From positions 1-64,000 of the forward strand of contig JAENVS010000008.1 of the NCBI GenBank assembly GCA_016650445.1: 64,000 nucleotides of DNA, given 5' to 3'. This stretch comes from Frankiaceae bacterium (GTDB lineage Bacteria > Actinomycetota > Actinomycetes > Mycobacteriales > SCTD01). A model generated the notes under the pieces. The model was not told the origin of the DNA and made no database searches. It was given only the letters and a program-made list of their open reading frames with translations. Both the position numbers and the translations under genes were made by a program. Shown in pieces: positions 1 to 8,913 of this stretch; within the stretch, counting starts at the first letter, position 1, and each line of letters opens with the position of its first letter.

Positions 1-587
1 CGGTGCCCGCGGCCCTGCTCGCACACCGCCGTGGCCCGCGACTGCCCGTCGTCAGCGGGCTCGTGCTGGCGGCCGTGGGGTTGGTGCTGCTGGGCGAGGC
101 ACTCTCGCCGGGGATCGGAGCGGTGCACCTCGGCGTACTGCTGTCCGTCGTCGGGGTGGGGCTCGGACTGACCGCGGCGCCCGTCGTCGTTGCCTCGCTC
201 GACGCCGTCGGGAGCTCACGAAGCGGGCTCGCGGCCGGCGTCGTCAACACCGCGCGCGAGGTCGGTGGTGTCGTGGCCGTCGGTGGGCTCGGTGCGCTGG
301 TCGTGGCCCGGCTCGGTGCCGACCTCACCTCGCGGGTCGTCGCGCTCGGCGTGCCTGGGGGTCGGGCGGAGGTGCTGGTCGACGCGGTGCTGCGCGGCGA
401 GGACCAGACGGTGGTCGCGCGCCGGGCCGGGCCCACGGTGGGGCTCGACGCACTGCTGAAGCTGCGGGGGCTGGCCGGCGAGTCCTACGTCGGCAGCACG
501 CGGCTCGCGTTCCTCGGCGCGGCGGGGCTGCTGCTGGTCGCCGCCGCCGTGGCCGCTACAACCCTGCGTGGACGGTATCGACGATGA
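1..587 (+). CDS. MFS drug-efflux permease, C-terminal part (cut by window edge)
   Basis: This is the C-terminal third of a polytopic membrane transporter whose reading frame is already open at the window edge. The visible part (about 195 residues) has hydrophobic segments at roughly residues 15-35, 40-62, 85-105 and 165-185. The stretch [20 protein letters not shown] (about residues 73-92) is typical of the DHA2 (EmrB/QacA-like, 14-helix) major facilitator branch, which exports drugs by proton antiport. The 3' end overlaps the convergent hemE by 32 bases, so there is no room for a terminator between them. The substrate cannot be told from this part. The GTG at position 3 is only the first in-window codon, not a proven start. 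Confidence 0.75.
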   Translation, partial: VPAALLAHRRGPRLPVVSGLVLAAVGLVLLGEALSPGIGAVHLGVLLSVVGVGLGLTAAPVVVASLDAVGSSRSGLAAGVVNTAREVGGVVAVGGLGALVVARLGADLTSRVVALGVPGGRAEVLVDAVLRGEDQTVVARRAGPTVGLDALLKLRGLAGESYVGSTRLAFLGAAGLLLVAAAVAATTLRGRYRR

Positions 588-1587
588 GCTTCAACACGTC
601 GGGGTCGGTCTCGGGCAGTACGCCGTGGCCCAGGTTGAACACGTGGCCCTCTGCGGCCTTGCCCTCCTCGAGCACGTCGCGGACCTTGCTCGCGACCACC
701 TCGCGCGGCGCGAACACCAGCGTCGGGTCGAGGTTGCCCTGCACGGCGCGGCCGGGACCGATCCGGCGCACGGCCTCGTCGAGAGGCACCCGCCAGTCGA
801 CACCGACGACGTCGGCTCCAGCCTCCGCCATGTCGTGCAGCAGCTCGCCGGTGCCGACGCCGAAGTGGATGCGGGGCACGTCAGACACTCCGGCGAGCAC
901 CCGCGCGGAGTGCGGCTGCACGAACGTCCGGTAGTCGGCAGCCGGCAGCGCACCGACCCACGAGTCGAAGAGCTGCACAGCGCTCGCACCGGCATCGATC
1001 TGCACGCGGAGGAAGGCGAGCGTGATGTCGGCCAGCCGGTCCAGCAACGCCGACCACAGCTGCGGCTCGCCGTACATCAGTGCCTTGGTCTTCGCGTGGT
1101 TCTTCGACGGACCACCCTCGACCAGGTACGACGCGAGGGTGAACGGCGCGCCCGCGAAGCCGATCAGCGGCGTGGCGCCGAGCTCGCCGACGAGAGCCGA
1201 CACGGCCTCGGTGATGTAGGGGACGTCGTCGGGTGTCAGCGCGCGCGGCAGGTCGGCGGCGGTGCGGAACGGCTGCGCGACGACCGGCCCGACGCCGGGC
1301 ACGATGTCGAGGTCGACGCCGACTGCCTTGAGGGGTACGACGATGTCGCTGAAGAAGATCGCGGCGTCGACACCGAGCCGGCGTACCGGCTGCAGGGTGA
1401 TCTCGGTGACCATGTCGGGCCGCATGCAGCTGTCGAGCATCGCGGTGCCCTCGCGCAGCGCGCGGTACTCCGGCAGCGCGCGACCGGCCTGGCGCATGAA
1501 CCAGACGGGGGTATGGGGCACCGGTTCACGCCGACACGCACGCAGGAAAGCGGAGTCGGCGGGGTCAGCGGCCGGGGTCGTCGTCAT
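556..1587 (-). CDS. hemE: uroporphyrinogen decarboxylase HemE
   Basis: HemE decarboxylates the four acetate side chains of uroporphyrinogen III to give coproporphyrinogen III, a cytoplasmic step of haem synthesis. The 343-residue length is normal. The N-terminal signature [13 protein letters not shown] (about residues 30-42), with the conserved arginines that bind substrate, is intact, as is the [17 protein letters not shown] segment. The downstream [11 protein letters not shown] and [11 protein letters not shown] stretches are also characteristic. In M. tuberculosis hemE lies close to DUF3000, RNase D and dxs in the same relative orientation; here other genes intervene. It overlaps the end of the convergent transporter gene. 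ATG at 1587 is taken because the family motif begins about 30 residues in, as usual. Confidence 0.96.
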   Translation of the reverse strand: MTTTPAADPADSAFLRACRREPVPHTPVWFMRQAGRALPEYRALREGTAMLDSCMRPDMVTEITLQPVRRLGVDAAIFFSDIVVPLKAVGVDLDIVPGVGPVVAQPFRTAADLPRALTPDDVPYITEAVSALVGELGATPLIGFAGAPFTLASYLVEGGPSKNHAKTKALMYGEPQLWSALLDRLADITLAFLRVQIDAGASAVQLFDSWVGALPAADYRTFVQPHSARVLAGVSDVPRIHFGVGTGELLHDMAEAGADVVGVDWRVPLDEAVRRIGPGRAVQGNLDPTLVFAPREVVASKVRDVLEEGKAAEGHVFNLGHGVLPETDPDVLKLIVDTVHAGL

Positions 1588-1694
1588 CGAGGTGATCGTC
1601 CCATGTCGGGGCGGGCGGGGAGTGCACGGCGGCGCGCCTCCGCCGTTTTGTCGGACCCGCCTGCGAGCGTGTTGCTCGACGAAGGAGGTGCGTG

Positions 1695-1877
1695 ATGCGC
1701 GTTGAGTTCCGCTGGTGCCCCGGCTGCTCCATGCAGACCATGTTCGAGCAACCCCCGTGCGAGGACGGTCACGGGACCGACTGCCTCGACCTCGCCTGCA
1801 TGGAGTGCGGCTTCGGGATCACACTTCGCGACCTCACGCCTGCAGAGCCGGCCCGCACGGACACCCAGGTCGCGTAG
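1695..1877 (+). CDS. small zinc-ribbon-like protein (60 aa)
   Basis: A 60-residue protein with six cysteines arranged as CPGC near the N terminus, then two more after a proline-acid turn, then a CMEC pair, a pattern suggesting a small zinc-binding fold. The start ATG at 1695 is chosen over an in-frame GTG at 1692 because AAGGAGG (1682-1688) then sits at a proper spacing of 6 bases. It is divergent from hemE. No function is recognised; a small metal-binding or partner-binding protein is the most that can be said. A G/C-rich inverted repeat upstream (around 1628-1653) might be a regulatory hairpin but is not convincing. Confidence 0.7.
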   Translation: MRVEFRWCPGCSMQTMFEQPPCEDGHGTDCLDLACMECGFGITLRDLTPAEPARTDTQVA

Positions 1878-1880
1878 CGG

Positions 1881-4800
1881 TCAGCCGATCTTGACGGTCT
1901 TGACCCCCAGATCGTCGCCGATGCGGACGGCGACCGTCACCGGGCTGGTGAGGCTGACCGGTTTGCCGTTGGCCTTGATCTCCCAGCTGCCCCGCTTCGA
2001 CGGCTTCAGCTGCATGGCCAGCTTGACGCCGCCGACGGTCCCGGTGAAGACATACGCGCCGTCCGTCAACCGGGTGAACGAGCCGACGGGCAGCACCAGC
2101 GCGTAACCACCCAGGGTCAGCGACACCTGTTCCGTGAGGGGCTGCTGGATGTGGTCGCTCGATGGTCCAGGCGTGAAGGTGCCCGACAGCGTGAACGATG
2201 TCTGCGACCTGGACACCTTGGCACTGAGCGAGCCGAACGCGAGCTCCGCGGTGGCCGCCACATCGACGCCGTTGACCTGAACGGTGCCGGCGGGGTTGTC
2301 GGGGTCGGGCTCTACGCCGAGGCCCGTCAGGGCGCCAGTCTGGTCGTCGACGGTCTCGGTGAACGTCACCGTCGCCCCCTCATGGACTGTGATGGTCACG
2401 AGGGTGCCGTTGAGCGGCGACTCGATCTCGGCCGGTCCGCCGGTCACGACGGTCAGGGTCGTGTCCCACACCGGGTCGGTGAGCTCGTAGACGCCGGTGG
2501 TCAGCTTCTCCGACGAGGGGCGCCCGACGATCTGGACGCGCACACGGTCGCCAGGGCCACCCGTGGTGACCGTGGCTGTCACGCCGAGCGGGTCGTCGGC
2601 GATCGTGATGGTCGAGCCGCTCGGAACGTCAAGGATCGTGCCGGACGTCTTGCCGCCAGGCAGGCCGACATCGGTGAAGCTGAGGCTCGGCGTCGTGGGT
2701 TGGGTGTCGATGTTGTTCGCGATGCGATCGCCGTCCAGGTCGAGGTTCAGGGTCACGCTCACCGGAGCCTGACTGCTGTTGCCCGCCACGTCGGTCGCGG
2801 TCGCCGTGAGCGTGTTGCCGCCCGTGGCGAGACCGACGTTCGGGGCGCTCCAATCACCAATACCCGCGCTCACCCCGTTGACTTCGACGGAGTCCACTCC
2901 GCTCGTCCCGTCGCTCGAGATACCGGTGACGAGGACGGGCTGCGAGCCAACGGTGGCCGGGAAGATGGTGGCCGTCGCCGTCGCAAGCTGACCATCGGCC
3001 GGCGCGCGCGCGGCCGTCACGCTGACCGAAGGTGCAACGCTGTCGTGCTTCACCGTGGCGGTGTTCGCCGAGCCGGGTGCAACCCCTGTGTTGCCGGCGG
3101 CGTCGGTTGCGGTGCAGGTGACCGGAATCTGCCCCTGGGCAGACACCGTGATCGGAGCACTGGCACTGGCCGTGTTGATGCCGGTGATGGTCCCGACCGT
3201 TGCGCCGGTGCAGGAGATGCCTACGACGACACCGCCCGTCGCGCTGTCGTCCACTGTGACCGTCCCCGCAACTGTGGCGCTCGTGAACCACCCGTGGCTG
3301 TTGGGGGCGCCGAAGGAGACCGTGACTGCAGGCGGGGCCGCGTCGACAACCGCTCGCCAGACCTCCCGGCCGCGGATGCCGTCATCGGCGATGAAGAACA
3401 CCTGGCCGCCCACCACCAGCCCGCCGAAGGTGTACTCGATCCCCCCAGCTGAACCCGTCCGGATGTCCATGGCGAGCACAGTGCCGTCCGCTGTCCCGTC
3501 GCTCTGCCAGACCTCCGTGCCGTGTACGCCGTCATCCGCGGCGAAGATCAGCAGCCCACCCGCAGCTGTGATGCTCCCGTCGAAGGACCCGTCGCCGGAC
3601 GGGTTGATGTCCGCCACGAGCGTGCTGGTCGTGCCGTCGTTCCTGAACAGCTCACGCCCCACGCCGCTGCCGTCGTCGGCGGTGAAGTACAGGGTCGCGC
3701 CCATGCTGGTGAGATCCCTCGGTTCGGCGCTGTCCACACCCGGGTTGAGGTCCTCGAACACAGCGGTGCCTGCGGCCGTGCCGTTGGTACTCCACAACTC
3801 GGTCCCGTGATCTGCGTCAGCCGCCGTGAAGACGACCAGGCTCCCCCTGGCTGTCAGCTCGTTGGCAAACATGCCGCCTGGGACGTCGGTCAGCCGCTCC
3901 GCGCCGGCGCCGTCGGACGTGTACAGCTGCCAGCCGTTCGTACCGTCGTTCGCGTTGAAGTAGAGCGCACCACCGACCGCCGTCAGGCCGACCGGACCGC
4001 CGCCGTTGTAGTGGTTCGCAGGGGTCGCGGCGGGGTTGATGTCGGCGACCAGGCTCGTCCCCGCCTCCGTGCCGTTGCTCTTCCAGAGCTCTCTGCCTGC
4101 AGCAGCGGTCCAAGCCGTGAAGTAGAGCGTGCCTCCCACGTCCGTCAGCGACCTCGGTGAGGAGGAGCCGTAGGCGAACTCAGTGTTCGGGGCGATGTCC
4201 TTGACCAGGACCGTGCCCTCAACGGTCCCGTCGCTCGTCCACAGCTCTCTGCCGGTCTCCTCTCCGTCGAGGGTGAGGAACAGCGTCGAGCCGACTGCGG
4301 CCAGCTCCGACGTCCCTGCATCGACTCCTGCGTCGGTCAGCCGGACCATGCCGGGCCCCGTGCCATCGGTCTTCCACAGGTCGGACCCGCCGCCAGGCAC
4401 CTCAGCCGTGAGGAAGAGCGCGTCGCCGACGACGGTCAGCCTCGACACCCCTGCCTCGAAGTCCATGACGAGCTCGGTGCCCGCCTCGGTGCCGTCCGAC
4501 TTCCACAAGTCCCTGCCGTGCAGGCCGTCCTCGGCGGTGAAGAAAAGCGTGCCGCCGAGGTTGACGAACTCCTCAGGGAGGGCTCGGTCGGTCTCGGTGG
4601 ACGGGTTGGACACCAGGACCGTGCCGTCCGCCGTCCCGTCGGACTTCCACAGCGCATCGCCGGAAACGCCGTCGTCGGCCACGAAGTACATGTCGTCGCC
4701 CAGAGGCGTGAAGTCGTGCGGCAGCGATCCCTCTGGCCCGGGTCGGATTTCCTTGACCAAGGAGGCGGTGGTGCCGTCCGTGGTCCACAGCTCCGCTCCG

Positions 4801-6044
4801 TCGAGGGCTTGGTCCCCATCAACGTCGGCTTCGTACAGGACTGCCCCCGGCAGCCGACCTGCAGACTGGGACTCGCTGAACATGCCGCCGCCCCCGGACA
4901 CCGGAGTCGTACCCAGGACGCTGCCGTCGCTCGTCCAGAGGTCGTCCAGCTCCGGGTCCTCGGCATTCGGCACGAAGAACAGGAGCTTGCCGCCGAGCTC
5001 AATGAGTCGCTCGGGGAACGACCCGCCGCTGCCGGGGTTGATGTCCTTGACCAGGTGGGTGCCGTCCGCGGTGCCGTCGCTCGTCCACAGCTCGGGTTCG
5101 CCTGCCGAGAAGTAGAGCTGGCTGCCGACCGCGGTGAGCGGGTTCGGACCACCTGTCAGGTTCACGTCCGCGACCGGGACCGTGCCGGCGCCGGTGCCGT
5201 TGCTCCTCCACAACCGCGCGCCGCTGGGGTCCGACGCCTGGAAGAACAGGGTCGGTCCATCCGGGCCAACAGGGTCGACGACCGTGATGTCGGCGATGCC
5301 CGAAGGCTCGATTCCTGGCGCGATGTCCTTGACCAGCGCGACGGTCGTGCCGTCGCTCCGCCATAGCTCCTCGCCGTACGTCCCGGACGCGTTGTAGCCG
5401 TCGGTCGCGGTGAAGTAGACGAAGCTGCCGAGCACGGTGAGGTTCCAGACTCCTGAGCCCGTGAGGTACTCGGTCGTCTGAGTGTTGACCTCGCCCACTA
5501 GATCGGTGCCAGCGTCCGTGCCATCGGTCTTCCACAGCTCGGAGCCGTGGACGCCGTCGTCGGCCGCGAAGTACACCATGCTGTCGAACGCGGTCATCCC
5601 GTCGGCGTACGAGCTGCCTGCGCCCGGGTTGATGTCACTTACCTGGACGGTGCCCGCAGTGGTGCCGTTGGACTTCCAGAGCTCGACGCCTTCCGCCCCG
5701 TTGTCCGCGTGGAAGTACAAGGTCCCGCCCACGTCGACCAAGCCGGCCGGCTCCGAGCCCTCCTCCCCAGGGTTGATGTCCTTGACCAGTTCCGTGCCAC
5801 CTGCCGTGCCGTCCGACTTCCAGAGCTCCGTGCCGAGTCCCGGCGTCGAGACGGCGAAGAAGACCGACGAGCCCACCGCGGTGAGCTCACTCAGTCCAGA
5901 AGGCACGGGCACGGCATTGATGTCTTTGACGAGGTTCACGGGCACCGGCACGACGGCCGCGGCGCGAGAGTCCGGGACGGGCACGACCGCCATGAGCACC
6001 AAGGCTGAGCAGATCGCTGCCCGTCGCCGCCACGTCTTCGCCAT
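1881..6044 (-). CDS. large secreted ELWxSDGT-repeat protein with Ig-like tail
   Basis: A 1387-residue exported protein. The ATG at 6044 is preferred to an in-frame codon at 6191 because it begins a classic signal peptide (MAKTWRRRAA, a hydrophobic core, then an SRAAA cleavage region) and has AGGTGG just upstream. About 17 repeats of 45-55 residues follow, each ending in ELWKSDGT or a close variant (LWTSDGT, LWRSNGT, EVWQSDGT) and containing a FVxLGGTLFFTA-type strand, as in beta-propeller-like secreted proteins. After about residue 930 comes a threonine/valine-rich Ig- or HYR-like region (AAPPAVTVSFG onward) and a final beta-rich domain. No anchor motif is visible at the C terminus, so it is probably released or held by the wall. 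Ligand and role are unknown. It separates hemE from DUF3000 relative to mycobacteria. Confidence 0.85.
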   Translation of the reverse strand: MAKTWRRRAAICSALVLMAVVPVPDSRAAAVVPVPVNLVKDINAVPVPSGLSELTAVGSSVFFAVSTPGLGTELWKSDGTAGGTELVKDINPGEEGSEPAGLVDVGGTLYFHADNGAEGVELWKSNGTTAGTVQVSDINPGAGSSYADGMTAFDSMVYFAADDGVHGSELWKTDGTDAGTDLVGEVNTQTTEYLTGSGVWNLTVLGSFVYFTATDGYNASGTYGEELWRSDGTTVALVKDIAPGIEPSGIADITVVDPVGPDGPTLFFQASDPSGARLWRSNGTGAGTVPVADVNLTGGPNPLTAVGSQLYFSAGEPELWTSDGTADGTHLVKDINPGSGGSFPERLIELGGKLLFFVPNAEDPELDDLWTSDGSVLGTTPVSGGGGMFSESQSAGRLPGAVLYEADVDGDQALDGAELWTTDGTTASLVKEIRPGPEGSLPHDFTPLGDDMYFVADDGVSGDALWKSDGTADGTVLVSNPSTETDRALPEEFVNLGGTLFFTAEDGLHGRDLWKSDGTEAGTELVMDFEAGVSRLTVVGDALFLTAEVPGGGSDLWKTDGTGPGMVRLTDAGVDAGTSELAAVGSTLFLTLDGEETGRELWTSDGTVEGTVLVKDIAPNTEFAYGSSSPRSLTDVGGTLYFTAWTAAAGRELWKSNGTEAGTSLVADINPAATPANHYNGGGPVGLTAVGGALYFNANDGTNGWQLYTSDGAGAERLTDVPGGMFANELTARGSLVVFTAADADHGTELWSTNGTAAGTAVFEDLNPGVDSAEPRDLTSMGATLYFTADDGSGVGRELFRNDGTTSTLVADINPSGDGSFDGSITAAGGLLIFAADDGVHGTEVWQSDGTADGTVLAMDIRTGSAGGIEYTFGGLVVGGQVFFIADDGIRGREVWRAVVDAAPPAVTVSFGAPNSHGWFTSATVAGTVTVDDSATGGVVVGISCTGATVGTITGINTASASAPITVSAQGQIPVTCTATDAAGNTGVAPGSANTATVKHDSVAPSVSVTAARAPADGQLATATATIFPATVGSQPVLVTGISSDGTSGVDSVEVNGVSAGIGDWSAPNVGLATGGNTLTATATDVAGNSSQAPVSVTLNLDLDGDRIANNIDTQPTTPSLSFTDVGLPGGKTSGTILDVPSGSTITIADDPLGVTATVTTGGPGDRVRVQIVGRPSSEKLTTGVYELTDPVWDTTLTVVTGGPAEIESPLNGTLVTITVHEGATVTFTETVDDQTGALTGLGVEPDPDNPAGTVQVNGVDVAATAELAFGSLSAKVSRSQTSFTLSGTFTPGPSSDHIQQPLTEQVSLTLGGYALVLPVGSFTRLTDGAYVFTGTVGGVKLAMQLKPSKRGSWEIKANGKPVSLTSPVTVAVRIGDDLGVKTVKIG

Positions 6045-6252
6045 CGGCGCACCACCTGTTGTCGACCCGTCCAGGGTCGATGCGTCGGGAACGAGGACGC
6101 ATCTCAGGCTCGCCTGAGGCGACCGAGCCCCCCGAGGCAGCCTGCGCCGGTCGTCGATCGGCGTCGATAGTGCGAAAGGGCCATTGGGCACGCCCGACCT
6201 ATCTGGGTCATTGCGCCCCGCCGGCGCGCATGGACACCCGGATCGCGTGGGT

Positions 6253-7107
6253 CTAGCCGGCAGCGAGTAGAGCCACGCCGACGAGGGCTGAGGCGACGCC
6301 GGCGACCTGGATCCGCCGCAGCCGCTCGCCGTGGATGCGGTACGCCAGCAGCGCCGTGACGACGGGGTAGAGCGAGGCGAGCACCGACGCGACGCTGACG
6401 AGCGAGGAGCGCGACGCGACGGCGTACGTGCCGTTGGCGGCGACGTCGAAGACCCCGATCGACGCGATGATCCGCCAGTCGGCCCGACCGACCTGCAGAC
6501 CCCAGCCGCGCCGGCGGGCGACGGCGAGCAGCAGAACGCACAGCAGCGCCACGGCCGTCAGGCGCATGGTCAGCAGCGTCATCACGACGGCGCCGCTGTC
6601 TCCCGCGCTGGCCTGAGCGACGAGCAGCAGCACGACGCCGAACCCGACGGCTGCACCGCCGGCGAGCAGCAGAGCGGTGGCGCCACCGGCACCGCGACCG
6701 GACAGCTCCGGGCCGCTCGCGAGGACCACGCCGACAACGGCGACGACGATCCCCGCCAGCTGCCAGGCACTCGGGCTCTCACCACGGGCCAGGCCCACCA
6801 CCACCGGCACCGCGACGCCAAGAGCGGCGACCGGTGCCACCACCCCCATGGTCCCGATCGACAGGGCCCGGAAGAACATCCCCAGCGCACAGATGCCGAC
6901 CGCGCCCGCGATGGCTGCGGGGACGGCGTAGTCGCGCGGGGCGTCGAGGGCGCCGGTGGCCACCGCGAGCGGGACGAGCAGGACGAGCGCGGTGAGCTGC
7001 GACAGCCCCAGGACGCTCGCGACCGGCAGCCGGCGGGACGCCGTACCGCCGAGGAAGTCCGACAGGCCCCACAGGCAGCTCGACAGCAGGGCGAGCAGGG
7101 CGGCCAT
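6253..7107 (-). CDS. EamA/DMT-family transporter
   Basis: A 284-residue integral membrane protein built of ten hydrophobic segments in two similar halves, the EamA (drug/metabolite transporter) layout. The first half opens with LLSSCLWGLSDFLGG and the second with GADWRIIASIG-like sequence, each followed by the small-residue-rich helices typical of the family. The start at 7107 is chosen because translation from there begins directly with the first helix; the much longer open frame upstream is antisense to DUF3000. Its start lies 78 bases from the DUF3000 gene, which reads the other way. Substrate unknown; members export amino acids, nucleosides or other metabolites. Confidence 0.85.
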   Translation of the reverse strand: MAALLALLSSCLWGLSDFLGGTASRRLPVASVLGLSQLTALVLLVPLAVATGALDAPRDYAVPAAIAGAVGICALGMFFRALSIGTMGVVAPVAALGVAVPVVVGLARGESPSAWQLAGIVVAVVGVVLASGPELSGRGAGGATALLLAGGAAVGFGVVLLLVAQASAGDSGAVVMTLLTMRLTAVALLCVLLLAVARRRGWGLQVGRADWRIIASIGVFDVAANGTYAVASRSSLVSVASVLASLYPVVTALLAYRIHGERLRRIQVAGVASALVGVALLAAG

Positions 7108-7173
7108 CGGCTCGACCCTAAGCCGGGAAGATCTGGTACGGCGCGTCTGGCGGGTTCGGCGGGATCCGAGACG

Positions 7174-7179
7174 TACCGT
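7174..7179 (+). promoter_or_regulatory. probable -10 element, leaderless promoter of DUF3000 gene
   Basis: TACCGT fits the actinobacterial TAnnnT -10 consensus and ends 6 bases before the GTG at 7186, placing transcription start at or next to the start codon. No Shine-Dalgarno sequence is present. One of ten such sites in the window. Confidence 0.5.
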
Positions 7180-7185
7180 CGGGCG

Positions 7186-7785
7186 GTGACCGTGCAGCTC
7201 GAGCCGCCCGCAGGGCCGACCACAGCGCCGGAGGCGTTTCGCGCCGCCGCGGCGACGCTGTTCGCCGCGCTGGGCGATGCCGGCCGCCCCGGTCTCGTGC
7301 TGCGCGAGGTGCCCGCCCCGCGCAAGCTCGCGCCCTACGCCGTCGCTGTCGCCGCCGATGTCAGCCGCGGCGACGCCGACGTCGCGAGCGGCCGGTTCGT
7401 CGTGCTGCACGACCCGGCCGGTCAGGACGGCTGGCGAGGCGACACGCGCATCGTGGCTTTCGTGTCCGCGGACGTGGAGGCGGAGATGGCTGCCGACCCG
7501 GCCCTGGCCGCAGTCGGCTGGCAGTGGCTGACTGAGTCCTTGATCGACCGCGGCGCGCTGCACACAGCCGCGGGGGGCACCGTCACCCGCACCGTGTCGT
7601 GCCGCTTCGGCAGCCTCGAGGACGCCGAGGAGAAGAGCGAGGTCGAGATCCGGGCCTCGTGGACGGCGCTGCCCGGGCCCGACGGGACGATGGACCTCGG
7701 CGAGCACCTACGCGCCTGGTGCGACCTGCTCTGCGCCACGGCCGGACTCCCGCCCCCCGGCGTCTCCGCCCTCCACCCCCGCTAG
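7186..7785 (+). CDS. DUF3000 family protein
   Basis: A 199-residue protein matching the actinobacteria-specific DUF3000 family (M. tuberculosis Rv2680 type). Recognisable stretches are PEAFRAAAATLFAAL near the N terminus, RFVVLHDP in the middle, WLTESL, and the VTRTVSCRFGSL/IRASWTAL strands toward the end. The biochemical role of the family is not known; it is soluble, has no signal peptide, and usually lies beside the RNase D gene. Here the two are split by the protease/kinase block. The GTG at 7186 is used because it follows a leaderless-type -10 element; a second GTG at 7192 is also possible. Confidence 0.88.
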   Translation: MTVQLEPPAGPTTAPEAFRAAAATLFAALGDAGRPGLVLREVPAPRKLAPYAVAVAADVSRGDADVASGRFVVLHDPAGQDGWRGDTRIVAFVSADVEAEMAADPALAAVGWQWLTESLIDRGALHTAAGGTVTRTVSCRFGSLEDAEEKSEVEIRASWTALPGPDGTMDLGEHLRAWCDLLCATAGLPPPGVSALHPR

Positions 7786-7788
7786 GGG

Positions 7789-8913
7789 TCAGCGCGGGAC
7801 GCGGGCGGTGCGGGTTGCGCGAGGGGCCGGCATCTCGATCGGCGCTGTCGGTGCGAGCGCGGCCGGCCGCGGCAGCCGCAGCGTCAGCGTCGTTCCCTCG
7901 CCGGGCGCACTCGTCACCTCGAGGCCGCCGCCGGACAGCCGCGCCCGCTCGCGCAACAGGCCCAGGCCGACGTGCCGACCGCGGTCGGGCCGCACGGTCT
8001 CGGGATCGAACCCGAAGCCCTCGTCGCGGACGACGCCGAACACCATGTCCTCGTCGACCCGCAGGCTGATGTAGGCGTCGTCGACGTCGGCGTGCTTCAC
8101 GACGTTGAGCAGCGCCTCCTGGAAGAACCGGTAGACCGTGATGGCCGAGGCCAGCGGCAGCGGGTACGGCGACTCCGGCCAGCTGACGTGCAGCTCGAGG
8201 CCGTAGCGCTGCTTCATGTCCGCGCGCAGGTTGCCCACGGCGGAGGCGAGGTCGCCCTCACGCAACGCGGGCGGACGGGTGCGGGCCATGACGCCGCGCA
8301 CCTGCTCCTCGGCGTCCTCGACGTAGTCGGCCAGCTTCGCGAGGTCGGCGGCGCTGCTGGGGTTGGTGGCGAGCAGACCGCGCGCGATCATGAGCGACTG
8401 CGCGACGGTGTCGTGGAGCTCCGCGGCGAGCTGCCCGCGGGCGCCCTCCTCCGCGGTCACCAGGCCGGACACGAGCTCGAAGACACCCGCACCGGCGGTC
8501 TCCGCGTCACGACGGTGCCGCTCCCCCACCTCGTCGCCGACCCGCACGCGCAGGTGCAGCGCGTCGAGGACGCGGGCGAGCTCGGACAGCTCGGTGCTGG
8601 CGAGCGCGGTGATGCGGCGACGCCCGGGACGTCCGACCGGCGCCGACGGGTCCTGCAGCCGCTGGACCGCGTCGCTGTGCAGACCCCGAAGGCCGCTGGC
8701 GAGGCGGCTGGCGAAGACGACCTGCACGACGGACAGACCCAGGCCGACGCAGGTGCCGACGGCGAGCGCCTCCACGGCGTGCAGTGTCAGTGCTCCCGAC
8801 GTACGAAGCAGTACGGCGCTCACACCGGCCACAGACAACACCGCCGCGGCTGACAGCCCGCCCGCCCAGACGGCGAGCGGCAGCCGGCCGCGCTGCGGTG
8901 CCCCGTCGGTCAC
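7789..8913 (-). CDS. NarL-type sensor histidine kinase
   Basis: A 374-residue membrane-bound kinase. Two N-terminal transmembrane helices (about residues 12-35 and 45-68) are followed by a linker and a HisKA_3 dimerisation domain with the phospho-acceptor histidine at about residue 167 in LAAELHDTVAQSL. The C-terminal HATPase domain shows the N-box FFQEALLNVVKHA and G-boxes DEGFGFDPE and HVGLGLLRERA. The almost complete lack of an extracellular sensor loop suggests it takes its signal from the membrane or from the GAF-containing protein encoded immediately upstream, whose stop overlaps this start as ATGA. The natural partner is the LuxR-type regulator beginning at 11981, divergent from this operon. 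Confidence 0.93.
   Translation of the reverse strand: MTDGAPQRGRLPLAVWAGGLSAAAVLSVAGVSAVLLRTSGALTLHAVEALAVGTCVGLGLSVVQVVFASRLASGLRGLHSDAVQRLQDPSAPVGRPGRRRITALASTELSELARVLDALHLRVRVGDEVGERHRRDAETAGAGVFELVSGLVTAEEGARGQLAAELHDTVAQSLMIARGLLATNPSSAADLAKLADYVEDAEEQVRGVMARTRPPALREGDLASAVGNLRADMKQRYGLELHVSWPESPYPLPLASAITVYRFFQEALLNVVKHADVDDAYISLRVDEDMVFGVVRDEGFGFDPETVRPDRGRHVGLGLLRERARLSGGGLEVTSAPGEGTTLTLRLPRPAALAPTAPIEMPAPRATRTARVPR

Noticed and set aside
568-1695. 375-codon plus-strand open frame over hemE
   Set aside because: Pure antisense shadow; composition is Arg/Val/Asp-rich with no family, while hemE on the other strand has all its motifs.
2151-3452. 433-codon open frame antisense to the ELW-repeat gene
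   Set aside because: Arg/Gly/Asp-rich shadow created by high third-position GC of the real gene.
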